A stretch of 64,000 nt of DNA, from contig NZ_CP072115.1 in NCBI RefSeq assembly GCF_017639855.1, positions 1,116,001 through 1,180,000 on the forward strand. The letters run 5' to 3'. Source of the stretch: Streptococcus sp. zg-86. Its GTDB lineage: Bacteria; Bacillota; Bacilli; Lactobacillales; Streptococcaceae. The notes under the pieces were generated by a model. It was not told where the DNA came from, searched no databases, and saw only the letters and a program-made list of their open reading frames with translations. Position numbers and translations under genes: made by a program. Numbering within the stretch: position 1 is the first letter of the stretch; the number at the start of each line of letters is the position of its first letter. Below are positions 24,443 to 34,077 of the stretch, piece after piece.

Positions 24443-25695
24443 TGCTTCTCCTTTAGGGCATCAAACTTAGCTTTCATAGTCGGATTCTTTCTGGTTAACT
24501 TTTTGACGGAAACGTCTTCTAATTTATTATTGGCAAGACGCAACTGATTTTCACTGGTTGTGAGAGCAGCCTTGACCGCTTCCATTCGTTTAATAGCTTT
24601 ATCAATCTCATCAATCGCCTTTTGGAAATTAGTGCTAGCAGATTGGTAGTTTTTGGCAAAGGCCGTTTTAAAGATTTCCAAATCTTCTTCAAAATGGGTG
24701 ATGTCGATATTCTGTTCTCTGACCAGAGCCAATTCCTGCTTGTATTTGAGAGCATTCATCGCAGCATTGCGTAAAATCCCAATCAGCTGAATGAAAAACT
24801 GGGGCCGGATAACATACATCTTTTCATATTTATGGCTAACATCGACAATCCCTGTATTGTAGTAGTCATTATCGGCTTCAAGCATGGTCACCAAAACCGC
24901 ATATTCACAGTCCTTTTCCCGACGGTCCTTGTCCAATTCCTTGAAAAAATCTTCGTTCTTGTGCTTTTTCACCGTGTCATCCGCTTCATTTTTCATCTCA
25001 AACATAATGGAGAGAATTTCTACCCCACTCTCATCCACTTCGCGGTAGATATAATCTCCTTTTGAACCACGGCTAGACACTAGATTATCCTTTTCAAAGT
25101 AGGCATTGGGAAAGGCCAGATGACGAACCTTGTTAAATTCTGCTTCTGCATACAATTCCAAACTTTCTCCGATCGCCTTAGTGGATTGCTGGGCCTTAAA
25201 GTTCTTGTAAAATTCAACTTGCTCATTCGCCGCTTTTAATTGGAGTTCAAACTCCTGCTTGGTCGTGGCTAGTGCCAATTCCTGTTTTTGTTCCTGCAAG
25301 AGCAATTCTGTTTTAACCGCATCACGTTCTTTTTCCATTGAAGCGAGAGCCAGTTGCCACTCATTATCTTTTTCCAAACGAATTTTCTCTACCTGAGCTT
25401 CGAGAGACAGGATTTCCTGCTCCTTTTGGGACAAGGCAGAGCGAATTTCCAGTTCTGTCTTATTTTCTGCCTGTTCTAACTTGGCAGCCAGCTCTACGAT
25501 TTCTTTATCCCGCTCAGCTAATTGGCGGTGCAAATCATTTTTAGCCTTTTCCTCAACCAATTCAGTCTCACGCGCCAAGCGCTCGTGCAATTCTTTTTCG
25601 AATTCCGCCCCGCGGACTTGTGCTAATAGCTGACTGTACTCTGTTTCATCAACTTGAAAGGCAACCCCACAATGAGGACATGTTAGTGTCTGCAT
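24439..25695 (-). CDS. DUF2130 domain-containing coiled-coil protein
   Basis: 418-aa cytosolic protein. Residues 1-15 hold a CPHCGVAF zinc-ribbon-like start; residues ~25-165 are a long charged coiled coil; the DUF2130 domain (~170-400) has nuclease-like patterns such as GDYIYREV and EILSIMFEMKNE with conserved acidic/Lys residues, resembling PD-(D/E)xK-type folds (inference). Widespread in streptococci; function unknown. ATG at 25695 follows AAGGAG. Promoter likely TGcTATACT near 25730. Confidence 0.85.
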   Translation of the reverse strand: MQTLTCPHCGVAFQVDETEYSQLLAQVRGAEFEKELHERLARETELVEEKAKNDLHRQLAERDKEIVELAAKLEQAENKTELEIRSALSQKEQEILSLEAQVEKIRLEKDNEWQLALASMEKERDAVKTELLLQEQKQELALATTKQEFELQLKAANEQVEFYKNFKAQQSTKAIGESLELYAEAEFNKVRHLAFPNAYFEKDNLVSSRGSKGDYIYREVDESGVEILSIMFEMKNEADDTVKKHKNEDFFKELDKDRREKDCEYAVLVTMLEADNDYYNTGIVDVSHKYEKMYVIRPQFFIQLIGILRNAAMNALKYKQELALVREQNIDITHFEEDLEIFKTAFAKNYQSASTNFQKAIDEIDKAIKRMEAVKAALTTSENQLRLANNKLEDVSVKKLTRKNPTMKAKFDALKEKQ

Positions 25696-25885
25696 ACTCT
25701 TCTCCTTGCTTCTTTCGAACTACTGTCTCTAGTATAGCAAAAAACACTCGAAAATTCCGAGGTTTTGTTGTGTCGTACTCCTATTATAAACTCTCCGTTC
25801 TAATAGGAAGTAAGCATTTTTCAACAATTTCCGTATTTTGTCCATTTTTCAGTTTTAATTATTTCCAATTTCAAGTCTTTTCCTA

Positions 25886-25891
25886 TATAAT
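25886..25891 (+). promoter_or_regulatory. -10 box of menA/ndh transcript
   Basis: TATAAT at 25886-25891 in an AT-rich 190-bp spacer, about 37 bp before menA; the -35 is weak. I saw no clear Rex, CcpA or Fnr site. Confidence 0.5.
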
Positions 25892-25927
25892 AATAGGGTT
25901 AAGAGATGTGATAGAAAGGTGGAGATA

Positions 25928-26830
25928 ATGACCTTACCAATTTTTTTGGAGTTGGTGGAAATCAAAGCAAAAACAGCGAGTATCTTGCCCTTTTTGATTG
26001 GGATTTGTTTTAGCTACTATGTCTATGGCGAATTACAACCCCTCTATGTTGGCTGGTACTTTATCGCAATGCTCTTGTTCAACATGTTTGTCGATGTGTG
26101 GGATAATTACAACGACTATCGGCATGCCTTGGATCAAGATTATCAAGCAAAAACCAATATCATCGGGCGGGAAAACCTATCCTTGCGTTCAGTAGAACGG
26201 ATCATGTTGTTCCTCTTTACTATTTCATTCCTCATTGGATTGATCTTAGCATGGTTTGTTGGTTGGCCCTTACTCATCATGGGAGGATTTTGCTACGCTG
26301 TTGGAATCTTTTATTCATCCGGTCCAAAACCCTTATCGAGTCTGCCTTTAGGAGAAGTATTTTCTGGCTTTACAATGGGATTTATGATCAGTCTCATCTG
26401 TATCTACCTCAATACAGCTCCTGACTTTGATTGGAGCTTCAGGGCTCTTGCGCAGATTTTTCTGATTTCTCTTCCCAATACCCTTTGGATTGCCAATCTG
26501 ATGTTGGCCAATAACCTCTGCGATAAGGAAGAAGATGAGCGAAATCACCGCTATACTCTGGTTCATTATATTGGAATCAAAGGAGGACTCTCTCTATTTG
26601 CGATTGCAAATGGAATGGCGCTACTCGCTATTGTCTGTCAGGTCTTTTTAGGAATTGCTCCGATAACGAGTTTACTCAGCTTACTCTTGTTGCCCTTTAT
26701 AGTGCAACAGACCAAGCTCTTATGGAAAAAACAAGTTAAATCAGAAACCTTTCCATGTGCAATCAAGATTTTAGCCTTGGGATCTACTGTTCAAGTTCTC
26801 ACTTATGCACTGGGAATCGGTTTACTTTAG
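25928..26830 (+). CDS. menA: 1,4-dihydroxy-2-naphthoate polyprenyltransferase (UbiA family)
   Basis: 300-aa UbiA-fold membrane prenyltransferase with about eight helices. Both Asp-rich Mg-prenyl-diphosphate motifs are present: DVWDNYNDYRHALDQD and NLCDKEEDERNHR. It attaches a polyprenyl chain to DHNA to give demethylmenaquinone. ATG at 25928 is used; GTG three codons upstream lies in the AAAGGTGGAG ribosome site. It heads menA-ndh-cydABDC. No other men genes are seen, so DHNA is probably obtained from outside, as known for S. agalactiae. Confidence 0.92.
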   Translation: MTLPIFLELVEIKAKTASILPFLIGICFSYYVYGELQPLYVGWYFIAMLLFNMFVDVWDNYNDYRHALDQDYQAKTNIIGRENLSLRSVERIMLFLFTISFLIGLILAWFVGWPLLIMGGFCYAVGIFYSSGPKPLSSLPLGEVFSGFTMGFMISLICIYLNTAPDFDWSFRALAQIFLISLPNTLWIANLMLANNLCDKEEDERNHRYTLVHYIGIKGGLSLFAIANGMALLAIVCQVFLGIAPITSLLSLLLLPFIVQQTKLLWKKQVKSETFPCAIKILALGSTVQVLTYALGIGLL

Positions 26831-26845
26831 AAAGGAGTAGATACT

Positions 26846-28054
26846 ATGAAAGAAATTCTAGTATTAGGAGCGGGCTATGCTGGATTGAAAGCTGTCCGTA
26901 CCTTACAAAAAGAAGCAGGTGATGTTCATATCACCTTAGTCGATCGAAATCCCTATCACTATGAAGCGACTGAATTACATGAGGTTGCAGCTGGTTCTCA
27001 ACCAAGTAGAAAGATTTCATTTCCAATTCAAGAGGTCATCGATTCTCAGCGAGTGACCTTTATCCAAGATCAGGTTTTGACTATTGATTGCGAAACACAA
27101 TCAGTTCAGTTACAAACAAGCGGTCTACTCTCCTACGATTATCTAGTCATTGCGCTCGGTTTTACCTCTGAAACATTTGGCATTAAGGGGGCTATGGAAA
27201 ATGCCCTACAAATGGTAGATATTGAAACTGCAGAAGCCATTCATCAGCATATTCTACATCAAATGGCTGCCTATCGTGAAACCAAAGATGAAAATCATCT
27301 GCGCCTCTTAATCTGCGGGGCTGGTTTTACAGGTATTGAGCTAGCAGGGGCATTTGTCGATGAACGCAAACGCTATGCAGACCTTGCTGGAGTTAGTCCA
27401 GATAAGATTGAGATCATCTGTGTAGAAGCAGCAACTAGTATTTTACCGATGTTTGATGACGACTTGCGTGCCTATGCCCTGCAGTTGATTGACAAACTAG
27501 GAATTCGTCTCATGACGGGCTGCATGATTAAAGAGATTACACCAGGTCATGTTCTTTATGCGACAGCCGAAACAGGAGAAGAGCTACAAGCTATCGCTGC
27601 TTCAACTATTATCTGGACAACAGGTGTCAGTGGCAGTCCTGTCATGGCTGAATCTGGCTTCGACCAACGCCGTGGTCGTGTTGTCGTAACAAATGATTTG
27701 CGTTCCCCTGACCATGACAATGTCTATATCGTCGGAGATGTGTCCGCCTTTATGGATCCAACAACCAGTCGCCCTTACCCAACAACTGCTCAGATTGCAA
27801 CCCAAATGGGGAAACATGTCGCTAAAAATCTACAACATCAATTAAAGGGCGAACCGCTTGAAGAGTTTGTCTATCAATCACAGGGAACAGTTGCCTCTAT
27901 CGGCAACACCCACGCACTTGGTCTTGCTTTTGATAAAAAAGTCAAGGGTTACCCCGCTTCTGTTATCAAAAAAGCTATCATGAACAAATCACTTCTGGAT
28001 ATGGGAGGATTGAAGGAATTGGTAGCACACGGTCGCTTTGACCTCTATCATTAA
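26846..28054 (+). CDS. ndh: Type II NADH dehydrogenase (NADH:quinone oxidoreductase)
   Basis: 402-aa FAD flavoprotein with two Rossmann motifs: VLGAGYAGLKAV at residue ~5 (FAD) and LICGAGFTGIELAG at ~155 (NADH). The C-terminus has the NDH-2 pattern VYIVGDVSAF and TAQIATQMGKHVAKNL. A non-proton-pumping membrane-associated enzyme passing electrons to the quinone made by MenA. Starts 15 bp after menA with an AAAGGAG site. Confidence 0.93.
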   Translation: MKEILVLGAGYAGLKAVRTLQKEAGDVHITLVDRNPYHYEATELHEVAAGSQPSRKISFPIQEVIDSQRVTFIQDQVLTIDCETQSVQLQTSGLLSYDYLVIALGFTSETFGIKGAMENALQMVDIETAEAIHQHILHQMAAYRETKDENHLRLLICGAGFTGIELAGAFVDERKRYADLAGVSPDKIEIICVEAATSILPMFDDDLRAYALQLIDKLGIRLMTGCMIKEITPGHVLYATAETGEELQAIAASTIIWTTGVSGSPVMAESGFDQRRGRVVVTNDLRSPDHDNVYIVGDVSAFMDPTTSRPYPTTAQIATQMGKHVAKNLQHQLKGEPLEEFVYQSQGTVASIGNTHALGLAFDKKVKGYPASVIKKAIMNKSLLDMGGLKELVAHGRFDLYH

Positions 28055-28093
28055 GCAAGAAACGAATCATATACAAATAAAAATTTTAGGAAT

Positions 28094-28116
28094 GAGCTGA
28101 ATCTTTTGTTCAGCTC
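28094..28116 (+). other. Hairpin between ndh and cydA
   Basis: Perfect 8-bp stem GAGCTGAA (28094-28101) / TTCAGCTC (28109-28116), not followed by a T-run. More likely an mRNA processing or stabilising element than a terminator, dividing the menA-ndh and cyd parts of the transcript. Confidence 0.6.
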
Positions 28117-28133
28117 CTCAATTGGAGGTTATT

Positions 28134-29555
28134 ATGACGATAGAAACCTTGGCTCGTCTGCAATTTGCGATGACCACTATCTTTCACTTCTTCTTCGTAC
28201 CATTTACCATTGGTACAGCCTTCGTGGTGGCTATCATGGAAACCTGCTATGTAGTGACCAACAAGGAAGAGTACAAAAAATTAACGAAATTCTGGGGCAA
28301 TATCATGCTGCTCAGTTTCGCAGTCGGTGTGGTGACAGGGATTATCCAAGAATTCCAATTCGGAATGAACTGGTCTGACTATTCCCGCTTTGTTGGTGAC
28401 ATCTTCGGAGCACCGCTTGCGGTCGAAGCCCTCTTTGCCTTTTTCATGGAATCCACTTTTCTAGGACTCTGGATGTTCACTTGGGACAACAAAAAAATCA
28501 GCAAGAAATTACATGCTACCTTCATCTGGTTAGTTGTATTTGGCTCATTGATGTCAGCGATGTGGATTTTGATTGCTAATAGCTTCATGCAGCACCCAGT
28601 CGGCTATGAAATTGTCAATGGTCGTGCCCAGATGACGGATTTTGGTGCCTTGATTACCAACCCACAGTTCATCTACGAATACAGCCACGTTATTACAGGT
28701 GCTATTACCATGGGCGGTATTTTGGTAGCTGGAATGGCAGCCTTCCGTCTCTTGAAAAAAGAAAGCCTAACTGAAACTACTCAAGCACTCTATAAAAAAT
28801 CTATTCGTATTGGTTTGATTGTTTCTCTTATTGGCTCTCTCTCTGTACTTGGAGCTGGAGATGCGCAAATGCAAGCCCTTATCGAAGATCAGCCAATGAA
28901 ATTTGCAGCCATGGAAGGGGACTATGAAGATTCTGGCGACCCTGCTGCTTGGACTGTCCTTGCTTGGGCAGATGAAGCCAAACACAAACAAGTCTTTGGT
29001 GTTAAAATTCCTTATATGCTTAGTATTTTGTCTTACCATAAGATGTCTGGTGCCGTTAAAGGAATGGATACAGCCAATGAAGAATTGATTGCTCAATATG
29101 GGGATCGCAACTACTTCCCAATGGTCAATCTCCTCTTTTACGGTTTCCGTATCATGGCCGGTTTTGGAACCTTAATGCTCCTTGTATCTGCTTTGGGACT
29201 ATTTTGGACCAGAAAGAAAAATCCAATCCTCTATGAAAAGAAATGGATGCTCTGGCTAGTGGCTCTCACAACCTTTGCACCATTTTTAGCCAATACCTTC
29301 GGCTGGGTTGTGGCAGAGCAAGGTCGTTACCCTTGGACAGTTTACGGTCTCTTTACGATTGAACAAAGTGTGTCACCAAATGTATCTGTTGCTTCTCTGA
29401 CTGTCTCCAATATCGTCTACTTTATCTTATTCACTGCTCTAGCAACAACCATGATCAAATTGGTCATTCGAGAATTGCACCAGGGTCCTGAACATGAGGG
29501 ATTGCACATCGGTGGCTATTCTTCCATTGATACATTTAATAAGGAGGCATTCTAA
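28134..29555 (+). CDS. cydA: Cytochrome bd ubiquinol/menaquinol oxidase subunit I
   Basis: 473-aa CydA, multi-pass membrane subunit carrying the hemes of the bd oxidase. The N-terminal RLQFAMTTIFHFFFVPFTIG with the first heme-ligand His, the GRYPWTVYGLFT motif and the quinol-binding loop between helices 6 and 7 are present; the loop is of the short type. ATG at 28134 has GGAGG 6 nt before it (TTG 28122 rejected). The oxidase reduces O2 to water; heme must be imported, as no heme-synthesis genes are seen here. Confidence 0.96.
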   Translation: MTIETLARLQFAMTTIFHFFFVPFTIGTAFVVAIMETCYVVTNKEEYKKLTKFWGNIMLLSFAVGVVTGIIQEFQFGMNWSDYSRFVGDIFGAPLAVEALFAFFMESTFLGLWMFTWDNKKISKKLHATFIWLVVFGSLMSAMWILIANSFMQHPVGYEIVNGRAQMTDFGALITNPQFIYEYSHVITGAITMGGILVAGMAAFRLLKKESLTETTQALYKKSIRIGLIVSLIGSLSVLGAGDAQMQALIEDQPMKFAAMEGDYEDSGDPAAWTVLAWADEAKHKQVFGVKIPYMLSILSYHKMSGAVKGMDTANEELIAQYGDRNYFPMVNLLFYGFRIMAGFGTLMLLVSALGLFWTRKKNPILYEKKWMLWLVALTTFAPFLANTFGWVVAEQGRYPWTVYGLFTIEQSVSPNVSVASLTVSNIVYFILFTALATTMIKLVIRELHQGPEHEGLHIGGYSSIDTFNKEAF

Positions 29556-29557
29556 AC

Positions 29558-30586
29558 ATGAGCAATTTACAATTGTTATGGTTCTTTCTCATCGGCTTAC
29601 TCTTTTCAGGCTTCTTCTTCCTCGAAGGGTTTGACTTCGGAGTAGGAATGGCAGTGCAATCACTCGCCAAAAATGAGCTGGAAAAAGATCAGATTGTGCA
29701 GACCATTGGCCCTGTTTGGGACGGCAATGAAGTTTGGTTACTCACTGCGGGTGGAGCAATGTTCGCTTCTTTTCCTTACTGGTATGCTTCTTTATTCAGT
29801 GGCTACTATCTCATCTTGTTGGTCATCTTAGTCGGCTTGATTATCCGTGGTGTCTCCTTTGAATTTCGCCACAAAGTTCCTGCCGCACAAAAGCAACGTT
29901 GGAACTGGACCTTGTCTATCGGCTCCTTCATCGTTCCTTTCTTCTTTGGGGTGATGTTTATCAGTCTCATTCAAGGAATGCCCCTCGATGAAAATGGCAA
30001 TATGTCTGCCCATTTTGGCGACTACTTCAACCTCTTTTCACTAGTTGGTGGAGTCGCTATGGTACTCTTGACCTATCTACATGGTTTAAACTACATCAGC
30101 CTGAAAACAGAAGGCGACGTCCGCACTCGTGCTCGTGACTATGCAAAAAAACTCTACCTGATACTCTATCTTGGTTTGGTAGCATTTGCGACCCTGCTCT
30201 TCTTTAAGACAGACTTCTTTGCCCTACACCTTGTACCAACCTTGTTATTGGTAGTGGCTATTGTCCTTCTTACTCTAGTGGCTCATGTATCTGTCCTCAA
30301 AGAGGCTGAAATGACAGCTTTTCTCGCTAGTGGACTTTCCTTGGTAACTATTGTTGTTCTATTATTCCAAGGACTCTTCCCTCGTGTCATGATTAGCTCA
30401 ATCAGTTCAAAATACGATTTGCTCATTGCATCTGCTTCATCATCCCCTTACACACTTAGCATTATGTCAATGGTAGCCTTAACCTTGGTACCTTTTGTCT
30501 TAGCCTATACTGCTTGGACTTACTATATCTTTAGAAAACGGATTAAGCTACCAGTCGTTGGAACGGGGGAACACCATGCTGGATAA
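29558..30586 (+). CDS. cydB: Cytochrome bd oxidase subunit II
   Basis: 342-aa CydB with about nine transmembrane helices; the family motifs FFLEGFDFGVG and GPVWDGNEVWLLTAGGAMFA are near the N-terminus. It starts 2 bp after cydA with AAGGAGG upstream, and its end overlaps cydD by 11 bp. Confidence 0.96.
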   Translation: MSNLQLLWFFLIGLLFSGFFFLEGFDFGVGMAVQSLAKNELEKDQIVQTIGPVWDGNEVWLLTAGGAMFASFPYWYASLFSGYYLILLVILVGLIIRGVSFEFRHKVPAAQKQRWNWTLSIGSFIVPFFFGVMFISLIQGMPLDENGNMSAHFGDYFNLFSLVGGVAMVLLTYLHGLNYISLKTEGDVRTRARDYAKKLYLILYLGLVAFATLLFFKTDFFALHLVPTLLLVVAIVLLTLVAHVSVLKEAEMTAFLASGLSLVTIVVLLFQGLFPRVMISSISSKYDLLIASASSSPYTLSIMSMVALTLVPFVLAYTAWTYYIFRKRIKLPVVGTGEHHAG

Positions 30587-32294
30587 AGCTGTGATGCGCT
30601 TGTCCGGTGTTCATAAACTATTAGGATTGCTTGCAGGATTGGACATCCTTCAGGCAATCTTTATTATCGGACAGGCAGCAGGTCTTAGTCAGGCCATTAC
30701 CGGTGTCTGGGAGGGACAAGCTCTAAACGATCAACTTTGGCCTATCCTATGCTTTCTTCTCTCCTATCTAGGGCGACATGGTATAAACTACCTCAAGGAT
30801 GAGCGGTTGGATGTTTTTTCTAGTCAACAGGCGCGTCTCCTACGAGAAAACCTGCTCCAGAAACTCTTTGAATTGGGACCGCATATCGTTCAAAAAGAAG
30901 GTTCAGGAAATGTCATCACCATGACCTTAGACGGCATTTCTTTGGTCGAAAATTACCTGCACCTAATCCTCAATAAAATGATGAATATGAGCATCATTCC
31001 TTGGATTATTCTAGCCTATATCTGTTATTTAGACTGGGAATCTGGTCTGGTTCTCCTCATTGTCTTTCCCATTATCATCCTATTTATGATTATCTTGGGA
31101 TATGCGGCACAAGCAAGAGCCAACCGTCAGTACCAACAATACCAGCTCTTGTCCAACCATTTCTTGGATACGCTACGAGGTATTGATACTTTGAAATTCT
31201 TCGGTCGCAGCAAGCCCTATGCCAAGAACATCTACCAAACCAGTGAAAATTTCCGCAAAGCAACCATGAGTGCCTTACGAATTGGCATTTTATCCACTTT
31301 TGCTCTTGATTTCTTTACCACCTTATCCATTGCGGTAGTCGCAGTTCTTCTAGGACTTCGATTGATCAACGGTCAAATGCTGCTTTTTCCAGCCCTAACT
31401 ATTCTCATTTTAGCTCCAGAATATTTCCTACCTGTGCGTGATTTTTCAAGTGACTACCACGCTACCTTAGACGGAAAAAATGCCATGCAAAGTATCCAAC
31501 AAATCTTGAATACCACAAGTATTCGCAAGGAACAAATCAGCATGGCACCATGGACGAGAGACAGTCGCTTAGCATTGGATCAGATTTCCATGGCCTACGA
31601 GGATAAAAAACTTTTTGCAGGAACATCACTTACTCTCACAGGCTACCAAAAAATCGGTATTATCGGCATGAGTGGTTCTGGGAAGTCTAGTCTTATCAAT
31701 CTCTTGAGTGGATTCCTAGCACCTGTCGAGGGCAACATTTGGATAGACCAGCAGAAAGTCACTAACCTTGATCAGGAAGATTGGCGTAAGCAACTCCTTT
31801 ACATCCCACAAAATCCCTATGTCTTTGAAATGAGCCTGCGTGATAACATCACCTTCTATACCCCTTCAGCCAGCGATGAGGAGGTACGAGAGGCGATTTC
31901 AGTTGTCGGACTGGATGAACTGGTGGCTAGTCTACCTGAAGGTCTTGACACCCGTATCGGAAATGGGGCTCGTCCTCTAAGCGGCGGTCAAGCACAGCGG
32001 ATTGCTCTTGCCCGTGCCTTTCTTGATAAAGAGCGTCGTATTCTCCTACTCGATGAGCCAACCGCCCACCTTGACATTGAAACCGAGTTGGAACTAAAGG
32101 AAAAAATGTTACCATTGATGGAGAACCGCTTGGTCTTACTCGCCACTCACCGCCTTCACTGGCTCCACCAAATGGACACTATCTGGGTCGTAGATCAAGG
32201 ACAAATCGTGGAAATGGGAAGCTACGAAGAACTCCTAGCCAAAAAAGGAAAACTCTATCACTTAAAAACTGCAATGGGAGGAAGTCATGACTAA
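30576..32294 (+). CDS. cydD: Cytochrome bd assembly ABC transporter, CydD-type
   Basis: 572-aa half-transporter: six-helix membrane domain (~1-315) and ATPase domain with Walker A GMSGSGKSSL, signature LSGGQAQRIALARAF, Walker B RILLLDEPTAHLD and H-loop ATHRL. ATG at 30576 with GGGGGAA site. Partner of CydC; in E. coli the pair exports thiols (cysteine, glutathione) and is needed for bd oxidase assembly. Confidence 0.93.
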   Translation: MLDKAVMRLSGVHKLLGLLAGLDILQAIFIIGQAAGLSQAITGVWEGQALNDQLWPILCFLLSYLGRHGINYLKDERLDVFSSQQARLLRENLLQKLFELGPHIVQKEGSGNVITMTLDGISLVENYLHLILNKMMNMSIIPWIILAYICYLDWESGLVLLIVFPIIILFMIILGYAAQARANRQYQQYQLLSNHFLDTLRGIDTLKFFGRSKPYAKNIYQTSENFRKATMSALRIGILSTFALDFFTTLSIAVVAVLLGLRLINGQMLLFPALTILILAPEYFLPVRDFSSDYHATLDGKNAMQSIQQILNTTSIRKEQISMAPWTRDSRLALDQISMAYEDKKLFAGTSLTLTGYQKIGIIGMSGSGKSSLINLLSGFLAPVEGNIWIDQQKVTNLDQEDWRKQLLYIPQNPYVFEMSLRDNITFYTPSASDEEVREAISVVGLDELVASLPEGLDTRIGNGARPLSGGQAQRIALARAFLDKERRILLLDEPTAHLDIETELELKEKMLPLMENRLVLLATHRLHWLHQMDTIWVVDQGQIVEMGSYEELLAKKGKLYHLKTAMGGSHD

Positions 32295-34044
32295 TATTCC
32301 TTTGTTTCGTGTCATGAAAGATGACCACTGGGTCAAACCATTTTTCAAACAATACAAACTAGCCTTAGTTGCTGCCTTGTTTCTTGGTTTTCTGACCTTC
32401 TTTAGTGCAGGTGCTCTGATGTTCATCTCAGGCTTTCTGATTAGTAAATCTGCCTCTCTACCAACCAATATTCTCCTCGTTTATATTCCAATTGTTCTGA
32501 CTAGAACCTTTGGGATTGCTAGACCAGTCTTCCGCTATTTGGAACGTTTGACGAGCCACAATTGGGTTCTCAAAATGACCTCGCAACTCCGACTCAAGCT
32601 CTATCAGACCTTGGAACAGGATGCGATTTTCATCAAACGTGATTTTCGTTTGGGAGATGTGATTGGACTCTTAGCAGAAGACATCAATCACCTACAAAAT
32701 CTTTACTTGCGGACCATTTTCCCAACAGTTATCGCTTGGATTCTCTACCTATTTATCGTGATTGGGTTAGGCTTCTTTTCTTGGTGGTTTGCGCTCTTCA
32801 TGTTCCTTTATCTGGCCATTCTGATTTTTCTCTTTCCTCTGGTTTCTGTTCTCGTTAATGGGGCAAGGCAGCAAAAAGAAAAAGCCTTAAAAAATGGCCT
32901 GTATACAGAATTAACTGACAATGTCTTGGGAATTTCAGACTGGATTTTCAGCCAACGGGGGCAAGAATATGTCGCACTTCACGAATCTTCGCAAAACCAA
33001 CTGATGGCAGTCCAAGCCAAGATGAAATCCTTCCAAAATAAGCGAGCACTTCTATTTGAAGTAGCTTATGGTGGATTGATTCTTGCTACTTTCCTTTGGG
33101 CGGGAAGTCATTTTACTGGTCATCATGGAGGAGCAGCCAATTGGGTTGCAGCCTTTGTCCTATCGCTTCTTCCCATTATCGATGCTTTTGCAGGATTATC
33201 TGCTGCCAGTCAAGAAACCAACAGTTATGCGGACTCGATTGAACGACTCAATGCTCTTCCAAGCCTACGACCTGAATCGACAACAAATCAGCAACCGCAA
33301 GCTCCTTATACTCTTGAGATAAACAATCTCAGCTTTCACTATGCTGGTGATGAACGACTGGTCCTTGACCAACTGTCCTTGACCATTCCTCAAGGACAAA
33401 AGCTAGCCATTCTAGGTCGGAGTGGTTCTGGAAAAAGTACCCTTGCAACTCTGTTGAGAGGAGATTTAACACCTAGTTTAGGAGACATTTCCCTGGGTGG
33501 TGTACCAGTAACTGCTATTGGCGAAGCTATTCCAGCCTACATTGGCGTTATCCAGCAGGCACCTTATCTCTTTCGGACGAGCTTGCTCAATAATATCCGC
33601 CTTGGAAATGAAAAGGCTAGTCTTGAGCAAGTCTGGCATGTTCTTGAGCGTGTTGGCCTAAAAGAAATGGTTGCGACCTTACCACAAGGACTGGATACCA
33701 TGGTTGACGAAGCAGGTCTGCGTTTTTCAGGGGGAGAACGGCACCGAATTGCCCTTGCCCGCATTCTTCTAAAAGAAACACCTATCGTTATTCTTGATGA
33801 GCCGACTGTTGGGCTTGATCCCATTACCGAAAAACAACTTCTAACAACCTTTATGGAGGAGCTAAAAGGTAAAACCGTTATCTGGATTACCCACCATTTA
33901 AAGGGGATCGAATATGCTGACCGTGTTATCTTCCTCGAAAATGGGCAACTCGAAATGGAAGGCTCTCCTGCCTTTCTAGCTGAAACTAGTCCACGCTTCC
34001 GTCATCTCAAAGCAGTTGATGATGGAGAAAAAGAAACATTATAA
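32287..34044 (+). CDS. cydC: Cytochrome bd assembly ABC transporter, CydC-type
   Basis: 585-aa half-transporter with N-terminal membrane domain and ATPase domain: Walker A GRSGSGKSTLATLL, signature FSGGERHRIALARILL, Walker B VILDEPTVGLD, H-loop WITHHLKGI. Overlaps cydD by 8 bp. Forms the CydDC heterodimer. Last gene of the respiratory block. Confidence 0.93.
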   Translation: MTNIPLFRVMKDDHWVKPFFKQYKLALVAALFLGFLTFFSAGALMFISGFLISKSASLPTNILLVYIPIVLTRTFGIARPVFRYLERLTSHNWVLKMTSQLRLKLYQTLEQDAIFIKRDFRLGDVIGLLAEDINHLQNLYLRTIFPTVIAWILYLFIVIGLGFFSWWFALFMFLYLAILIFLFPLVSVLVNGARQQKEKALKNGLYTELTDNVLGISDWIFSQRGQEYVALHESSQNQLMAVQAKMKSFQNKRALLFEVAYGGLILATFLWAGSHFTGHHGGAANWVAAFVLSLLPIIDAFAGLSAASQETNSYADSIERLNALPSLRPESTTNQQPQAPYTLEINNLSFHYAGDERLVLDQLSLTIPQGQKLAILGRSGSGKSTLATLLRGDLTPSLGDISLGGVPVTAIGEAIPAYIGVIQQAPYLFRTSLLNNIRLGNEKASLEQVWHVLERVGLKEMVATLPQGLDTMVDEAGLRFSGGERHRIALARILLKETPIVILDEPTVGLDPITEKQLLTTFMEELKGKTVIWITHHLKGIEYADRVIFLENGQLEMEGSPAFLAETSPRFRHLKAVDDGEKETL

Positions 34045-34077
34045 AAAGGAGCGGCATTAGCTCCTTTTTATAATGTT
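34035..34077. terminator. Perfect bidirectional terminator between cydC and PTS gene
   Basis: 18-bp perfect inverted repeat, arms 34035-34052 and 34060-34077 around a 7-nt loop, with A5/T5 in the stem. It contains the stop codons of both convergent genes, so coding ends and terminator are merged. Confidence 0.92.
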
